DNA from: Elymus sibiricus
Lineage: Eukaryota > Streptophyta > Magnoliopsida > Poales > Poaceae
Direction of reading: 5' to 3'
DNA: 64,000 nt
Assembly: GCA_039707655.1 (NCBI GenBank)
Contig: CM077665.1
Location: 444,291,531-444,355,530, forward strand
The notes under the pieces were generated by a model. The model searched no databases. It was given only the letters and a program-made list of their open reading frames with translations, and was not told where the DNA came from. The stretch's first letter is position 1, and each line of letters opens with the position of its first letter. Below are positions 23,735 to 34,903 of the stretch, in pieces. The position numbers and the translations under genes are program-made.

Positions 23735-25267
23735 TAATGGCTCTATATTTTACGCATTTTTAGATATCATCTGTTGCACATTATCTCTGTATATGAAGTC
23801 ATATCGTGTTCCATTGAGCCAATTATATGTCCATATGCATGATTTCCAGTTTTTATCCATTTCACCGCGAGCATTGCATAATATTTTTCTTTGTTATTTT
23901 TATTAGTTTTCTTTGTCTTTGTGTGTCTTGTAGGTGTGATGGACTTCCCAAATACTTAGCACAATGAAAGGAACTCAAACGGTGGACACCCAGGGCCTAG
24001 ACTTAGCCATTTCGAAGGTGGAAAAGTCATTTTTCCAAAGTGCTCCAAATCAAGATCTAAAACCATAAATGTCTCGGCGTCGTTCATACGAATCCAATGA
24101 GCCCAAGAACGTCAAGTTCCGAGTTCGTATGAAGAAATGGCGACCGTTTTATCGGAGGAAGACAAAACAAAAGACAACCTTTCATGCCATCCGACCGCAC
24201 TCGGTCGTTTCCTCGGTCTTTGACATCCATAAAACTCCGAAAGTTGCCCTTCCAGACAGGATTTTCACCGATTTCGTCCCCAGTTGTTCCCACGAGATCC
24301 TTGAATCTTAATGAAGGGATTGGGAGAGGATAATGCTCATACAGAGCTCTTGGATCAAAGGAGATAAGCCACATCAAGAGAGGAGGCTATGGGAGAGCCC
24401 TTATATAAACACCTCCAACCATAGCCACGGCCATCATCAATCATTCATCATATCATCTCCAAGTCCAGCCACCGTCCACCATAAGAACACCATTGTTGCA
24501 ACCTTGAAGGAGACAGGAAGGGAGCCACCGCGATGGGGCACGACCATGGGCCGCCGCCGCCGCCACGCCGCCGTCATCACCATCATCATCCACACTGCCG
24601 CCATCATCACCACCATCACCATACCTTCTTCCTCCTCTATCACGGTCTCCGTGATGGGGTGTAACAACTCTTGAACCCCCTTATATGTGATGTTATTTGA
24701 GTAATTGTTGGCTATGGGTCGGTCGATTAGTAAGTGGTTATTTGATATGTGTTGTCTAATTATGCGTGTTGCTTATTTACCTTTGGTAATTTAGTGATGG
24801 GAGATTTCCTATCCATTGGCGTAGTTGGAGACACCCAACTCCCCAGGACACACTTGAATTATATAGAGGGTTGTGCAAACTGATTGACCTGCGATGTGAC
24901 AGCTGCAAATATCTTGAGGGGAACACAATTATTCTAGGAGCACGGCTGTCGATAGAACCTAATGCCTTCGTTCGTTCCTCAAACCACGAGGACCTTAATA
25001 TCTTTGTGTTAGCCGCCTCAAGTATGGGACAAGAAGTAGGATGAATGAGTTATCTCAACAACGCGTCTTCAGAGATAATGTTATGTGAGGGACCGCCCAC
25101 TAGAAGTAGACCACTGTATCCTATAGTGCAGGTACTGACTTAGTCACAACGTGGTCATAAAACCCCAACTCCATTCCGTGCCTGTACCGAACTACCTAGA
25201 TGCCAGCAATCTCATCTAAAACATCACATACTTCTCTTAGTTTATTTCCTTTGTTTAGTTTGGTATT
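23735..25267 (+). repeat. 5' LTR of element no. 3, left part
   Basis: Continues at 38223-38446 after the Tat insertion (total about 1757 bp). It contains a CACTCGGTCG hairpin module (24197-24215) and an ATC/ACC triplet-rich stretch (24560-24640) that gives chance His/Ser-rich frames. Both recur in the right LTR. Confidence 0.85.
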
Positions 25268-25848
25268 TGTCGTGGGAGTGAGTCTGACAGTAGAAGGTAG
25301 GGGTACGTAAGGAGAGGGCAGAATCCTAGCTACGGCGAGGGTGTACACACAGATGTATGAGTTCAGGCCCCTCTCGTGGAGGTAATAGCCCTACGTCTCA
25401 GGTGCTCGGGAGCTCTTTGTCGAGTGTAATTGGAGTATCGCTACAGGGGGTGCGAACCAACCCTTATGCCAGAGGGGAGGGGTGGCTTATATAGAGTGCG
25501 CTGCCCCTCATAAGTGACCGGCGTTTAAGAGTCAGATCGTGGTTATAAAGACGTACGTTACTGGTAACGTACAACATAAATGCTATTAATGGTCTTGATG
25601 AATGCCTGCCCGTTAGCCTCCCTGGGGTGACTTCTGGGCTTCTGTGGTCGACTGTCTTCTGGTCCTTCCGAGTGAAAGGTAAGCGTCGAGTGAAAGGTAC
25701 CTCCGAGTGTATGTTGTCGAGTGACTTGTATGTCTTGGTGATTTCAGTCGGAGACTTCCTTGTAGCTCTTAAGCTTTCTGGGGTAGTGTCTTTAGGTAGG
25801 GCATGTAGGTCAGGCCTATGACGCTACCCTAGGTACATATCCCCATCA
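25268..25848 (-). repeat. 3' LTR of Tat element (left copy)
   Basis: 581 bp with TG...CA ends. It holds five CGAGTG motifs on the plus strand. It is near-identical to 37638-38217. Confidence 0.95.
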
Positions 25849-26003
25849 TTAGCCCCCGAATGGATCGGGGTTCGAGTGTAAAAAGTGTCAATGCAGGTTC
25901 TGACAAGACACAAAAATTCCGAGTGCATTTTGAGGCTTCTTATGAATCTGCGTCGATTGGAACCTTTATCGTTCGCCCTGATCGATTTTGTCTTGAAGTA
26001 TAT

Positions 26004-26059
26004 CCGAGTGAAACTGAGCTCGAAATCAGGTCCGAGTGAAACTGAGCTCGAAATCAGGT
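26004..26059 (+). repeat. 28-bp direct repeat upstream of the antisense gene
   Basis: Two exact tandem copies of CCGAGTGAAACTGAG... (26004-26031, 26032-26059), about 240 bp before the TATA-like box at 26294. They are possible promoter elements of the antisense gene, or just slippage. Confidence 0.85.
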
Positions 26060-26293
26060 TCGAGTTGTCTGCAGAGTCTTCTGATGTGACGGTTCGCTCC
26101 GTCGGGTCCGGATATTACGGGATTCGAAAATTGGATAAACGCGCGCCGAGCAGGGATGACGCAACCGCAAAGGCATGCGAGGACCCGACGCCTCGATTAC
26201 CGCGCCGCCAAAATCACCACGTACCGCGCCTCCTCTGGATTCGGGATACCCAGAGATCCGACGGGCCCACAGGTCAGTGACCCACACGGGCGG

Positions 26294-26300
26294 ATATAAG
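26294..26300 (+). promoter_or_regulatory. TATA-like box of the antisense gene
   Basis: GGATATAAGGGG lies about 100 bp before the ATG at 26399. It is followed by a CT-rich leader that contains no upstream ATG. The spacing suits a start site near 26325-26330. The start codon context is GCCGCCATGAC, a strong cereal-type context. Confidence 0.6.
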
Positions 26301-26398
26301 GGGCGACGACGCCGGTGCTTGGTACAGTATTCTTCCCCCAAATCTGCTCTTCTCCTCCTCTTCCTCTACTCAGCTCCGCTCCGACGACCGCCGCCGCC

Positions 26399-29300
26399 AT
26401 GACGAAGGGCAAGACGGAGAAGCTCGAGCGCGCCAAGAAGGGAGGAGCCAAGGCAAAGAAGCCGTTGGGCGCCCGGTCGACGGTGCCGCCGGGGTGGATC
26501 CAGGGGGATTTCCTCCAATCGACGGTCACGGCAGAGGATGTGCAAAATCTCGTCGTTGACGGGTTGATAGCTGCGGAGTCCTGGAGATTGCCGAAGGGGG
26601 AGACCGAACCAGAGCCATGCGACGGCGAGCGAGTTCTGCTTCTCACTCACATCGAACGAGGTTTCTCCATGCCACCCCACCCGATCATCCGCAGTTTCCT
26701 GAACTATTTCGGGGCGCAGCTCCACCATTTTCCTCCGAATGCGACTGCCTATCTTTCCTGTTTCATAACCCTGTGCGAATGCTTCTTGGGCTGTCCTCCG
26801 CATTGGGGTTTGTTTAAACACATATTATCTGTTAGATCTCAATCTGTTAAGAAAGCCAATCCCAGTGATAGCAAAACCAATGTAATCCAACTGTGTGGTG
26901 GCTTAGGGATCCAAAAGAGAGGTAGGAGTGCATTTCCCTCTATGACCTTTCCTGATTCTGTCCAGGGTTGGCAGTCGACATGGTTCTATTGCAAGGATGT
27001 TGCATCACCAAATATGTCGACTGGACTTCCTCCTTTCACCTTGGATCGACCTACCACTCCCAAACCACTGTATGTGACAAAGGTAGAGAAAATCCAGGTA
27101 GGGATCCTAGTGAACGCTGTATCTGATCTCATCCGCGGCGGAGTGACTGGCTTGGATCTCCTTGAAACGTTTCCCAGTCGACGGATCCAGCCTCTCCAGG
27201 CCCGGGATCACACCATGTGGCATTACTCGGGCCCTGAGGATACCACTCGGACTCATCCTGAAGAAGTTTCCGACGAGACCGTCTCCCAGTGGCTCAGGAG
27301 CATCACCGGAGCTTGTGACAATCCCGAGGGAGCGAAGCGAATTCCGCCCTTTTCTGCTTTGAACCCACCAAAGAATCTTGTGAGTTATACCTCCGTCGAT
27401 TATTTTAATATCTGTCGAGTAACTGGATCTTCAGTCGACTGACTTTGAAGCTTGTATCTTGCAGGAATTTACAAACATGTACTCGCCCGTGCCAAACGGA
27501 GAACAGTCTGACGAAGAAGAAGGGAGCGTAGATGACAGCGCAGACGGCGATTATGCCAACGACAGCGAGAGCAGCGATGACGACCTGGAGGAAGGCGAGG
27601 TGGAAGCTCAGGTCCCTCTGCGCCCTGGGCGTCGCACCAAGCATCAGGAAGACCCAGAGGTTGCCCCGAGCAAAATTGTGGCGTCGAGCACAAGGAACCC
27701 AAAACGCGACCGCACCGCAACACCGGGGTCGACTGAAAAAGCTGCGAAACAACTCAAGCCGGACGCGCCAAAACCTCGGAAGGCCCTGCCTCGCATCAAG
27801 ATTGCTGTGCCTGTTGCCTCAACGTAAGTGTTTATTTCCCGCAATTGTGATTGTGGCACTTCATGTCTCTGCTGACCGAGTGGAGTTTATCCGCCAGAGC
27901 TGCTACCTCTGTGACGTCGCCCCAGCGAAATGATGGGGACCATATGGAAGTGGACACTCCTGATGCGGCCACCTCCCAACGAGGTATAACAAACCCACAC
28001 TCTACTCTGTTTTTTGAAGAATAATCGTCGGATGACTTGATTAAAATTGCCGATTGATAGCTGATGAAGTCATCGAACTGGAAGATGACGAGGAGCTGCA
28101 GCGAGGAACGCAAGATGAAGCTGTGCCTCTGGAAGCTCCACACGTACACACTCGGAGAACATCGTCAGGACAGACGCCCCATGGGTCGACTGCTGCGACG
28201 CCTCCAGCCCTTGTGGCCCCGCTGTCGAGTGCTCTGCCAGCCACTTCAATTCTGGTGGCTTCAACACCTATTGGACAACTTGAAGCACCACCTGCTGCCT
28301 CAGTTACAGCACCAACTCATTCGACGCCCGCATACCCTTTGTATCACGTCCCGGAGGACCAAACTGGAGCTGCCAAGGAAGCTATGATTCAGGCTGGGCA
28401 GATGATGCTGCGAACAAAGGAGGCGTATGAAGCCAGCAAGTTAGCCTATGATGCCAGCTCAGCGCTTCAAGCCAACGTCCGAGTAAGTGCTATTGTAAGT
28501 TCATTTCCGATTGAATTCCTGTCCATCTTGATTTTACACCCACTGGGTGTTTTCTTCGCAAGTAGATCAGGTAGTCTCTGGTCCAGTGGGGGCACGCTGA
28601 GTGCACCCACTGGGTGTAGTCCCCGAGACCGCCGTCGAGTGCGTGCATCGGTGGGGGTCTGATAGAAACAATGTTCGCTTGCTTGCTTCTTTTATACTCT
28701 GATAGGCCAGACCTGGTCGAGTGTTTTTGTATCCAGTGGGGGCACGCTAAGTGCACCCACTGGGTGTAGTCCCCGAGACTACTGTCGATCGTTGACGATG
28801 GGCAGTAGTCTTAAGAACCATTCTGCAGGTTTCATGGACATCATTTCCATCAACCATGATATGACGCTGTATAGGGTTGTGGGGTGGAGCGGCGGGCCGC
28901 CTTTCAGTCGACTGCACTTGTACTTTTCCACTCGGAAGTAGAGAAATATCCATGTCGACTGAGCCCCTTCTTTGCTGATTTCAGAAAGCATGTGGGCTCG
29001 GGACCAAGTACGTCGAGCTGGAGAAGGAAAAGAATCAACTTCTGCTGGATCTGGAGCTGACGAACAACAACCTGGACCGTGCACAGACCGAACTGAAGAC
29101 TTTTGGAGGTAATCTTTGTCGATCAATTGCATTATCACTTTCATCTTCCATCCTTTGAACCGAGTGAATCCACTCGAACAGACGTACGTGATGAGAACCG
29201 TCGTCTCCGAGCGCGACTCAACAATGTTATTTCTTTAGATACCATGAAGAAGACGCTCGAGGACAAGGACAAATCACTTGCTGATGCTCAGAAGGAAGCG

Positions 29301-30047
29301 AAGGAGAAAACTGAAGCCGCTGAGAAGAAACTTGCTGCAACCAGTAAACTGGAAGAAGAGAACGCCAAACTCAAGCAGGAACGATCCGACTGGATCAAGA
29401 AACTTGAAGTGCAGACCAAGGGAAAGAGTGCTCTGGAAAAACACTTAGGAGACTTTGCGAAGAAAATGTTCAACATGTTTGAAGGTGACTTTCTTCTGTC
29501 GAATAAATTTCTTTGATTTCCTCAGAACGGCATTGTGATCACCTTTTCTCTTTCTCTTCACGCAGAATTCTGTCAAGACTTTGAGAAGGAAACCGAAGAA
29601 ATCGAGCCCAATCTAGACCCCACGGAGTCACTCGTCGGAGACGCCGTGGCCATGGATATGTTTCGACTCGAAGCTCGTCTTAAGAGTGTCCAAGGATATG
29701 TCACTTGGCTGAAGGCTGCATTCGAGAAGGTCAACAAGGAGTTGTGGCCTGAAGATTCTCTCCAGACTGACCTCGAGTCTATGATGACTCGCCTCAACGA
29801 AATTCCCAGTCGAGTGCAGGCGTGGAAGAAATCCGCTGCTCGTTGTGGTGCTGATGTGGCACTTTCACTCGTCAGGGTTCATTGCAAGGAGGCCAGGGAG
29901 GACAAACTGAAGGCTCTCCGAGTGATCAACACAAAGAAACTGCAGTTTGAAGATTTCATGGAGACTTTCATCGAAGCAGCCACTCGGATCGCCGACGGAA
30001 TTGACCTGGATACTTTTGTCGAGCCTTCAAGCCCTACCGGAGCTTGA
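26399..30047 (+). CDS. antisense Tat-element gene with gypsy-type transposon domain, seven exons
   Basis: Exons at 26399-27379, 27465-27823, 27898-27983, 28061-28482, 28985-29108, 29182-29484 and 29566-30047 all have GT/AG borders. They join in phase into 2757 bp, an intact 918-aa protein. Exon 1 carries a basic N-terminus (MTKGKTEKLERAKKGG) and, at about residues 80-290, the plant domain known as Transposase_28 or putative gypsy-type transposon (PHPIIRSFLNYFGAQLHHF, LCECFLGCPPHWGLFKHIL). Exons 2-4 are acidic, then Ser/Pro/Thr-rich. Exons 5-6 form a long coiled coil (KTLEDKDKSLADAQKEAKEK). Exon 7 is a helical C-terminus. It runs opposite to gag-pol and ends 1.4 kb from the integrase stop. Function is unknown. 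The domain name comes from its transposon context, not from shown activity. Exon borders are my prediction. Confidence 0.82.
28520..28800 (+). repeat. intron-borne hairpin repeats (intron 4 of antisense gene)
   Basis: The 502-bp intron (28483-28984) holds two copies of a module of about 58 bp at about 28582-28638 and 28731-28790. In each, CCAGTGGGGGCACGC faces GTGCACCCACTGG, followed by GTGTAGTCCCCGAG. A partial copy (CACCCACTGGGTG) lies at 28539. Each module can fold into a GC-rich hairpin. Confidence 0.8.
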
Positions 30048-30235
30048 AGAAGTATGTTGATTTCAGTTAAAACTTTATTTGCCTCGGTATGCCGAGTGAT
30101 GGTGTAACCGATTAAAACTTCTTTCAGGCCTTAAGCCTGAGAACTTCCCTTTGCGCGAACAAGTTTTTGCTGCGCTAGAGATTCTAGTCTTACTCGCATT
30201 TTGCTTTCCGACATTTTGCTTGGTTGAATTTAGGA
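30048..30235 (+). other. 3' UTR of antisense gene, before the tandem array
   Basis: Short noncoding stretch with CCGAGTG motifs and a TTAGGCCTTAAGCC-like partial palindrome (CAGGCCTTAAGCCTGA near 30126). No AATAAA signal is obvious. Confidence 0.45.
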
Positions 30236-31377
30236 CTTAGGCGAAGACTGGTTCGCAGCTAAGTTCCGAGTGTTAGGAATACCTTACACTCGGCAGGATT
30301 TTTTAACTTAGGTGAAAACTGGTTCACAGCTAAGCCCCCGAGTAAGAGGATTGCTCTTCACTCGGAGAAGTTTTCTGAACTTAGGCGAAGACTGGTTCGC
30401 GGCTAAGTCTCCGAGTGTATTGAATGTTATACGCTCGGAAGGGTTTTTAACTTAGGCGAAACGGATTCGCAGCTAAGCCTCCGAGCAAGAGAGTTGCTCT
30501 TCACTCGGAGAAGTTTTTGAACTTAGGCGAAGACTGGTTCGCGGCTAAGTCTCCGAGTGTATTGAATGTTATACACTCGGAAGGGTTTTTCACTTAGGCG
30601 AAACGGATTCGCAGCTAAGCCCCCGAGAGAGAGGGTTGCTCTTCACTCGGAGAAGTTTTTTTTGAACTTAGGCGAAGACTGGTTCGCGGCTAAGTCTCCG
30701 AGTGTACTGAATGTTATACACTCGGAAGGGTTTTTCACTTAGGAGAAACGGATTCGCAGCTAAGCCTCCGAGAGAGAGGGTTGCTCCTCACTCAGAGAAG
30801 TTTTTGAACTTAGGCGAAGACTGGTTCGCGGCAAAGTCTCCGAGTGTATTGAATGTTATACACTCGGAAGGGTTTTTCACTTAGGCGAAACGGATTCGCA
30901 GCTAAGCCCCCGAGAGAGAGGGTTGCTCTTCACTCGGAGAAGTTTTTGAACTTAGGCGAAGACTGGTTCGCGGCTAAGTCTCCGAGTGTATTGAATGCTA
31001 TACACTCGGAAGGGTTTTTCACTTAGGCGAAACGGATTCGCAGCTAAGCCCCCAAGAGAGAGGGTTGCTCTTCACTCGGAGAAGTTTTTTTTGAACTTAG
31101 GCGAAGACTGGTTCGCGGCTAAGTCTCCGAGTGTATTGAATGTTATACACTCGGAAGGGTTTTTCACTTAGGCGAAACGGATTCGCAGCTAAGCCTCCGA
31201 GAGAGAGGGTTGCTCTTCACTCGGAGAAGTTTTGGAACTTAGGCAAAGACTGGTTCGCGACTAAGTCTCCGAGTGTATTGAATGCTATACACTCGGAAGG
31301 GTTTTTTACTTAGGCGAAACGGATTCGCAGCTAAGCCCCCGAGAGAGAGGGTTGCTCTTCACTCGGAGAAGTCTTTG
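30236..31377 (-). repeat. satellite-like tandem array, eight units of about 142 bp
   Basis: Units start (AACTTAGGCGAAGACTGG or close) near 30236, 30378, 30520, 30665, 30807, 30949, 31094 and 31236, spaced 142-145 bp. Each unit is a dimer of two related half-units of about 70 bp (one with GGTTCGCGGCTAAGTC, one with GGATTCGCAGCTAAGCC). Each half holds short inverted repeats: GCGAA/TTCGC and CCGAG/CTCGG. The first half has a 10-bp perfect stem (TCCGAGTGTA with TACACTCGGA). It lies between the convergent integrase and antisense gene ends. Such arrays in the 3' region of Tat elements are a known source of satellite DNA. Confidence 0.95.
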
Positions 31378-31480
31378 AATGTGAAATTGTGCGATCGGAA
31401 TCGACAATAGACTGCGGAAGTCATAACTTAACAAACGACATCGTCTGGAGCACTCTTATTACATCAAAACAACTCAGTCG

Positions 31481-34400
31481 TCAAGTATAAAAGCGTCGAA
31501 GCAAATCCGCGTTCCAGGCGCGTGGCTCATCAATATTCTTCTTCAAGTTGAAAAGATGGTACGCCCCGTTGTTCAGCACCTTGGTGACGACGAATGGGCC
31601 TTCCCACACTGGGGCCAACTTGTGGGGCCGCTGCTGATCCACTCGGAGCACCAGATCACCTTCGTGGAATGAACGGCTTTTGACGTGTCTCGCATGGAAG
31701 CGGCGAAGGTCTTGTTGATATACAGTCGACCGGATCAGGGCCATCTCTCGTTCTTCCTCTAGGAGATCCACACCATCTTGTCTAGCTTGCTCAGCTTCGT
31801 CTTCAGTGTATAGATCCACTCGGGGGGAATTGTGAAGGACGTCACTTGGCAGAACGGCTTCAGCTCCATACACAAGGAAGAAAGGACTGCGTCCAGTCGA
31901 CCGGTTAGGAGTCGTCCTCAAGCCCCACAGGACAGACGGCAATTCAGTGACCCAAGCTCCAGCAGCATGATCAAGATCTCGCATGAGCCGAGGCTTCAGT
32001 CCTTGGAGGATAAGGCCATTCGCTCGCTCAGCTTGACCGTTAGACTGGGGGTGCGCAACGGATGCGTAGTCCACCCGAGTGCCTTGAGAGGAGCAAAAGT
32101 GTCTGAGCTCTTCCGAGTCGAAGTTAGAGCCATTGTCTGTAATGATACTGTGGGGGACTCCATACCGGAAGGTTATTTCTTTCATGAATTTGATAGCAGT
32201 GCGAGCGTTCAGCTTCTTGATGGGTTTAGCTTCAATCCACTTAGTGAACTTGTCGACTGCAACTAGTAAGTGAGTGAATCCACTCTGGCCTGTTCTAAGG
32301 GGTCCAACCATATCCAAGCCCCATACAGCGAACGGCCAGACAAGTGGAATAGTCTTCAAGGCAGACGCAGGTTTGTGTGACAGGTTCGAATAAAACTGGC
32401 ATCCTTCGCAGTGATCGACTATATCTTTGGCCATCTCATTGGCGCGTGGCCAAAAGAAACCCGCTCGGTAGGCTTTGGCAACAATTGTCCTAGAGGACGC
32501 ATGATGACCACAAATTCCCGAGTGAATCTCCTCCAAAATCAGTCGACCTTCTTCAGGAGAAATACACCGCTGAATCACGCCAGTCACACTTTCTCTGTAG
32601 AGTTGTCCATCCATAACAGTAAATGCCTTGGATCTGCGGACTATCTGTCGAGCTTCATCTTCATCATCTGGGAGTTCTTGCCTCAGAATATACGCAATAT
32701 AAGGAACAGTCCAGTCGGGGATGATCACTAAAACCTCCATAACCAAATCAATAACTGCTGGGACGTCGACTTCAGTCGGATCTGAGGCGCTCTTTGCTTG
32801 CGAGGGCTCTTCAGTGAAAGGATCTTCCTGTACCGAAGGAGAATGAAGGTGCTCGAGAAATACATTGCTGGGGACAGGTTTCCGAGTGGATCCAATCTTT
32901 GCCAGCTCATCAGCTGCTTGATTCTTCATTCGGGGAACATGATGGAGTTCCAAGCCTTCGAATTTCTTCTCAAGTTTCCTTACTGCATTGCAGTATCCTG
33001 TCATAGCAGGGTTCCTGACACCCCACTCTTTCATCACTTGATTGACCACCAAATCAGAGTCGCCATATACCATCAGGCGCCGGACGCCGAGTGAAATGGC
33101 CATACGCAACCCATACAAGAGTGCTTCATATTCAGCTTCATTGTTGGAGGAATCAAAGTGAATCTGCAAGACATAACTGAGTTTGTCGCCTTTTGGGGAC
33201 ACCAGTACTACGCCAGCACCAGACCCATACAGCATCTTCGAGCCATCAAAGAACATGGTCCAGTGCGCCGAGTAAACTTGGATCGGTTGCTGCTGTTCAG
33301 TCCACTCGGCCAAGAAATCAGCGAGGGCTTGAGACTTGATTGCTTTCTTTGCTTCAAACTTGATGTCAAAATAGAGGAGCTCAATAGCCCATTTGGCCAC
33401 TCGACCAGACGCATCTCGATTGTGGAGAATTTCAGACAATGGAGCATCACTGACGACTGAAATTGAGTGATCTTGAAAATAATGTGCCACCTTCTTAGCT
33501 GACAGATATATACCGTACACAAGCTTCTGGTAATGTGGATATCTTTGCTTTGAAGGAGTCAACACTTCAGAGACGTAATAAACAGGACGCTGGACTTTGT
33601 AAGCTTTACCTTCCTCTTCCCTCTCGACAGTAAGAACTGTACTGACGACTTGATTAGTAGCCGCTATGTACAATAGCAATGGCTCCTTACTGTGCGGAGC
33701 AGCAAGCACCGGCTGGGTGGAAAGCAGAGCTTTGAGCTCGACAAACGCTGCTTCAGCTTCAGAAGTCCACTCGAATGTATCAGACTTCTTCATCAGTCGT
33801 TATAAAGGCAATGCCTTTTCACCGAGACGAGAAATGAATCGACTCAATGCTGCCAAGCAACCTGTGAGCTTCTGGACATCGTGCACACGCTCAGGGCTTT
33901 TCATTCGGGTGATGGCACCGATCTTTTCAGGATTAACGTCGATTCCCTTTTCAGAAACGAGAAAACCGAGTAATTTGCCACCAGGAACACCGAAAGTGCA
34001 CTTAGTCGGATTTAGCTTGATATCATATCTCCTCAGATTGGCGAATGTTTCAGCTAAGTCAGACAACAGGTCGGAACCTTTGCGAGACTTGACGACAATG
34101 TCATCCATGTAGGCTTCAACATTCCGAGGAATCTGATCGAGTAAACATTTCTGAATCATGCGCATGAAAGTAGCGCCGGCGTTCTTCAAACCAAAAGGCA
34201 TGGTGATATAACAGAAACACCCGAAAGGGGTGACGAAGGCTGTCTTTATTTCATCCGGACCAAACAGACGGATCTGATGGTAGCCAGAGTAAGCATCCAG
34301 AAAAGATAGACGCTCACACCCCACAGTTGAGTCGACAATCTGATCAATGCGGGGGAGTGGAAAATGATCTTTCGGGCAGACCCGATTGATATGTTTGAAA

Positions 34401-34903
34401 TCAATACACATGCGGAGTGACTTGTCCTTCTTAGGGACCATAACGACGTTCGATAACCACTCGGAGTGGTAAATCTCACGTATGAACTTAGCCGCCAAGA
34501 GACGAGCCACCTCCTCGCCGATTGCATTTCGCTTCTCCGTTGCCGACCGACGCAAATGCTCCTTCACAGGCTTGGCCTTCGGGTCAACTCTCAACCGGTG
34601 CTCAGCCAGTTCCCTGGGTACACCAGGCATGTCAACAGGCTTCCATGCGAAGATGTCCCAGTTCTCACGGAGAAACTGGATGAGCTCGGCTTCCTATTTG
34701 CTGTCGAGTGTCGTCGAGATGTTGGTCGGGGCAGCTGTTGGATCTGTCGGGTGAATGTTCACTTTCTTCACTTCTCCTGCCGACTGAAAAGCTGACTCAG
34801 AAGCAGGCTTCTTAGCGCGCAACAGGTCAGAAGGATCAGCGTTTTTCTTGTATTCTTCCAATTCGACCATGGCCATCTGATGATCGGCGATCTTGGAGCC
34901 CTG
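31481..34903 (-). pseudogene. Tat-lineage RT, RNase H and integrase, two in-frame stops
   Basis: This is a continuation of the gag frame with no frameshift, broken by a TAG at 34694 and a TAA at 33800. The latter lies at the RT/RNase H junction. RT motifs: WLSNVVMVPKKDKSLRMCID, LSFLDAYSGYHQI and the catalytic YMDD (VEAYMDDIVVKS). A connecting RNase H is followed by a second RNase H-like domain with acidic residues in MFFDGSKMLYGSGAG, NNEAEYEALLYGL and VYGDSDLVV. The double RNase H marks the Tat lineage. Integrase follows with an HHCC zinc finger (HH ... CEGCQ), then catalytic Asp, Asp and Glu in WGLDMVGPL, IITDNGSNF and NGQAERANG, and a C-terminal domain ending at 31481. All catalytic residues I can see are kept. 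With the stops, no full polyprotein can be made. Confidence 0.9.

Noticed and set aside
24333..24674. His/Ser-rich plus-strand frame, repeated near 43406-43723
   Set aside because: It lies in both LTRs of element no. 3 and comes from ATC/ACC triplet-rich sequence. It is not a gene.
30236..31377. CRISPR-like regular repeat array
   Set aside because: The repeats are contiguous 142-bp units with no unique spacers, inside a plant retrotransposon. It is a satellite-like tandem array.
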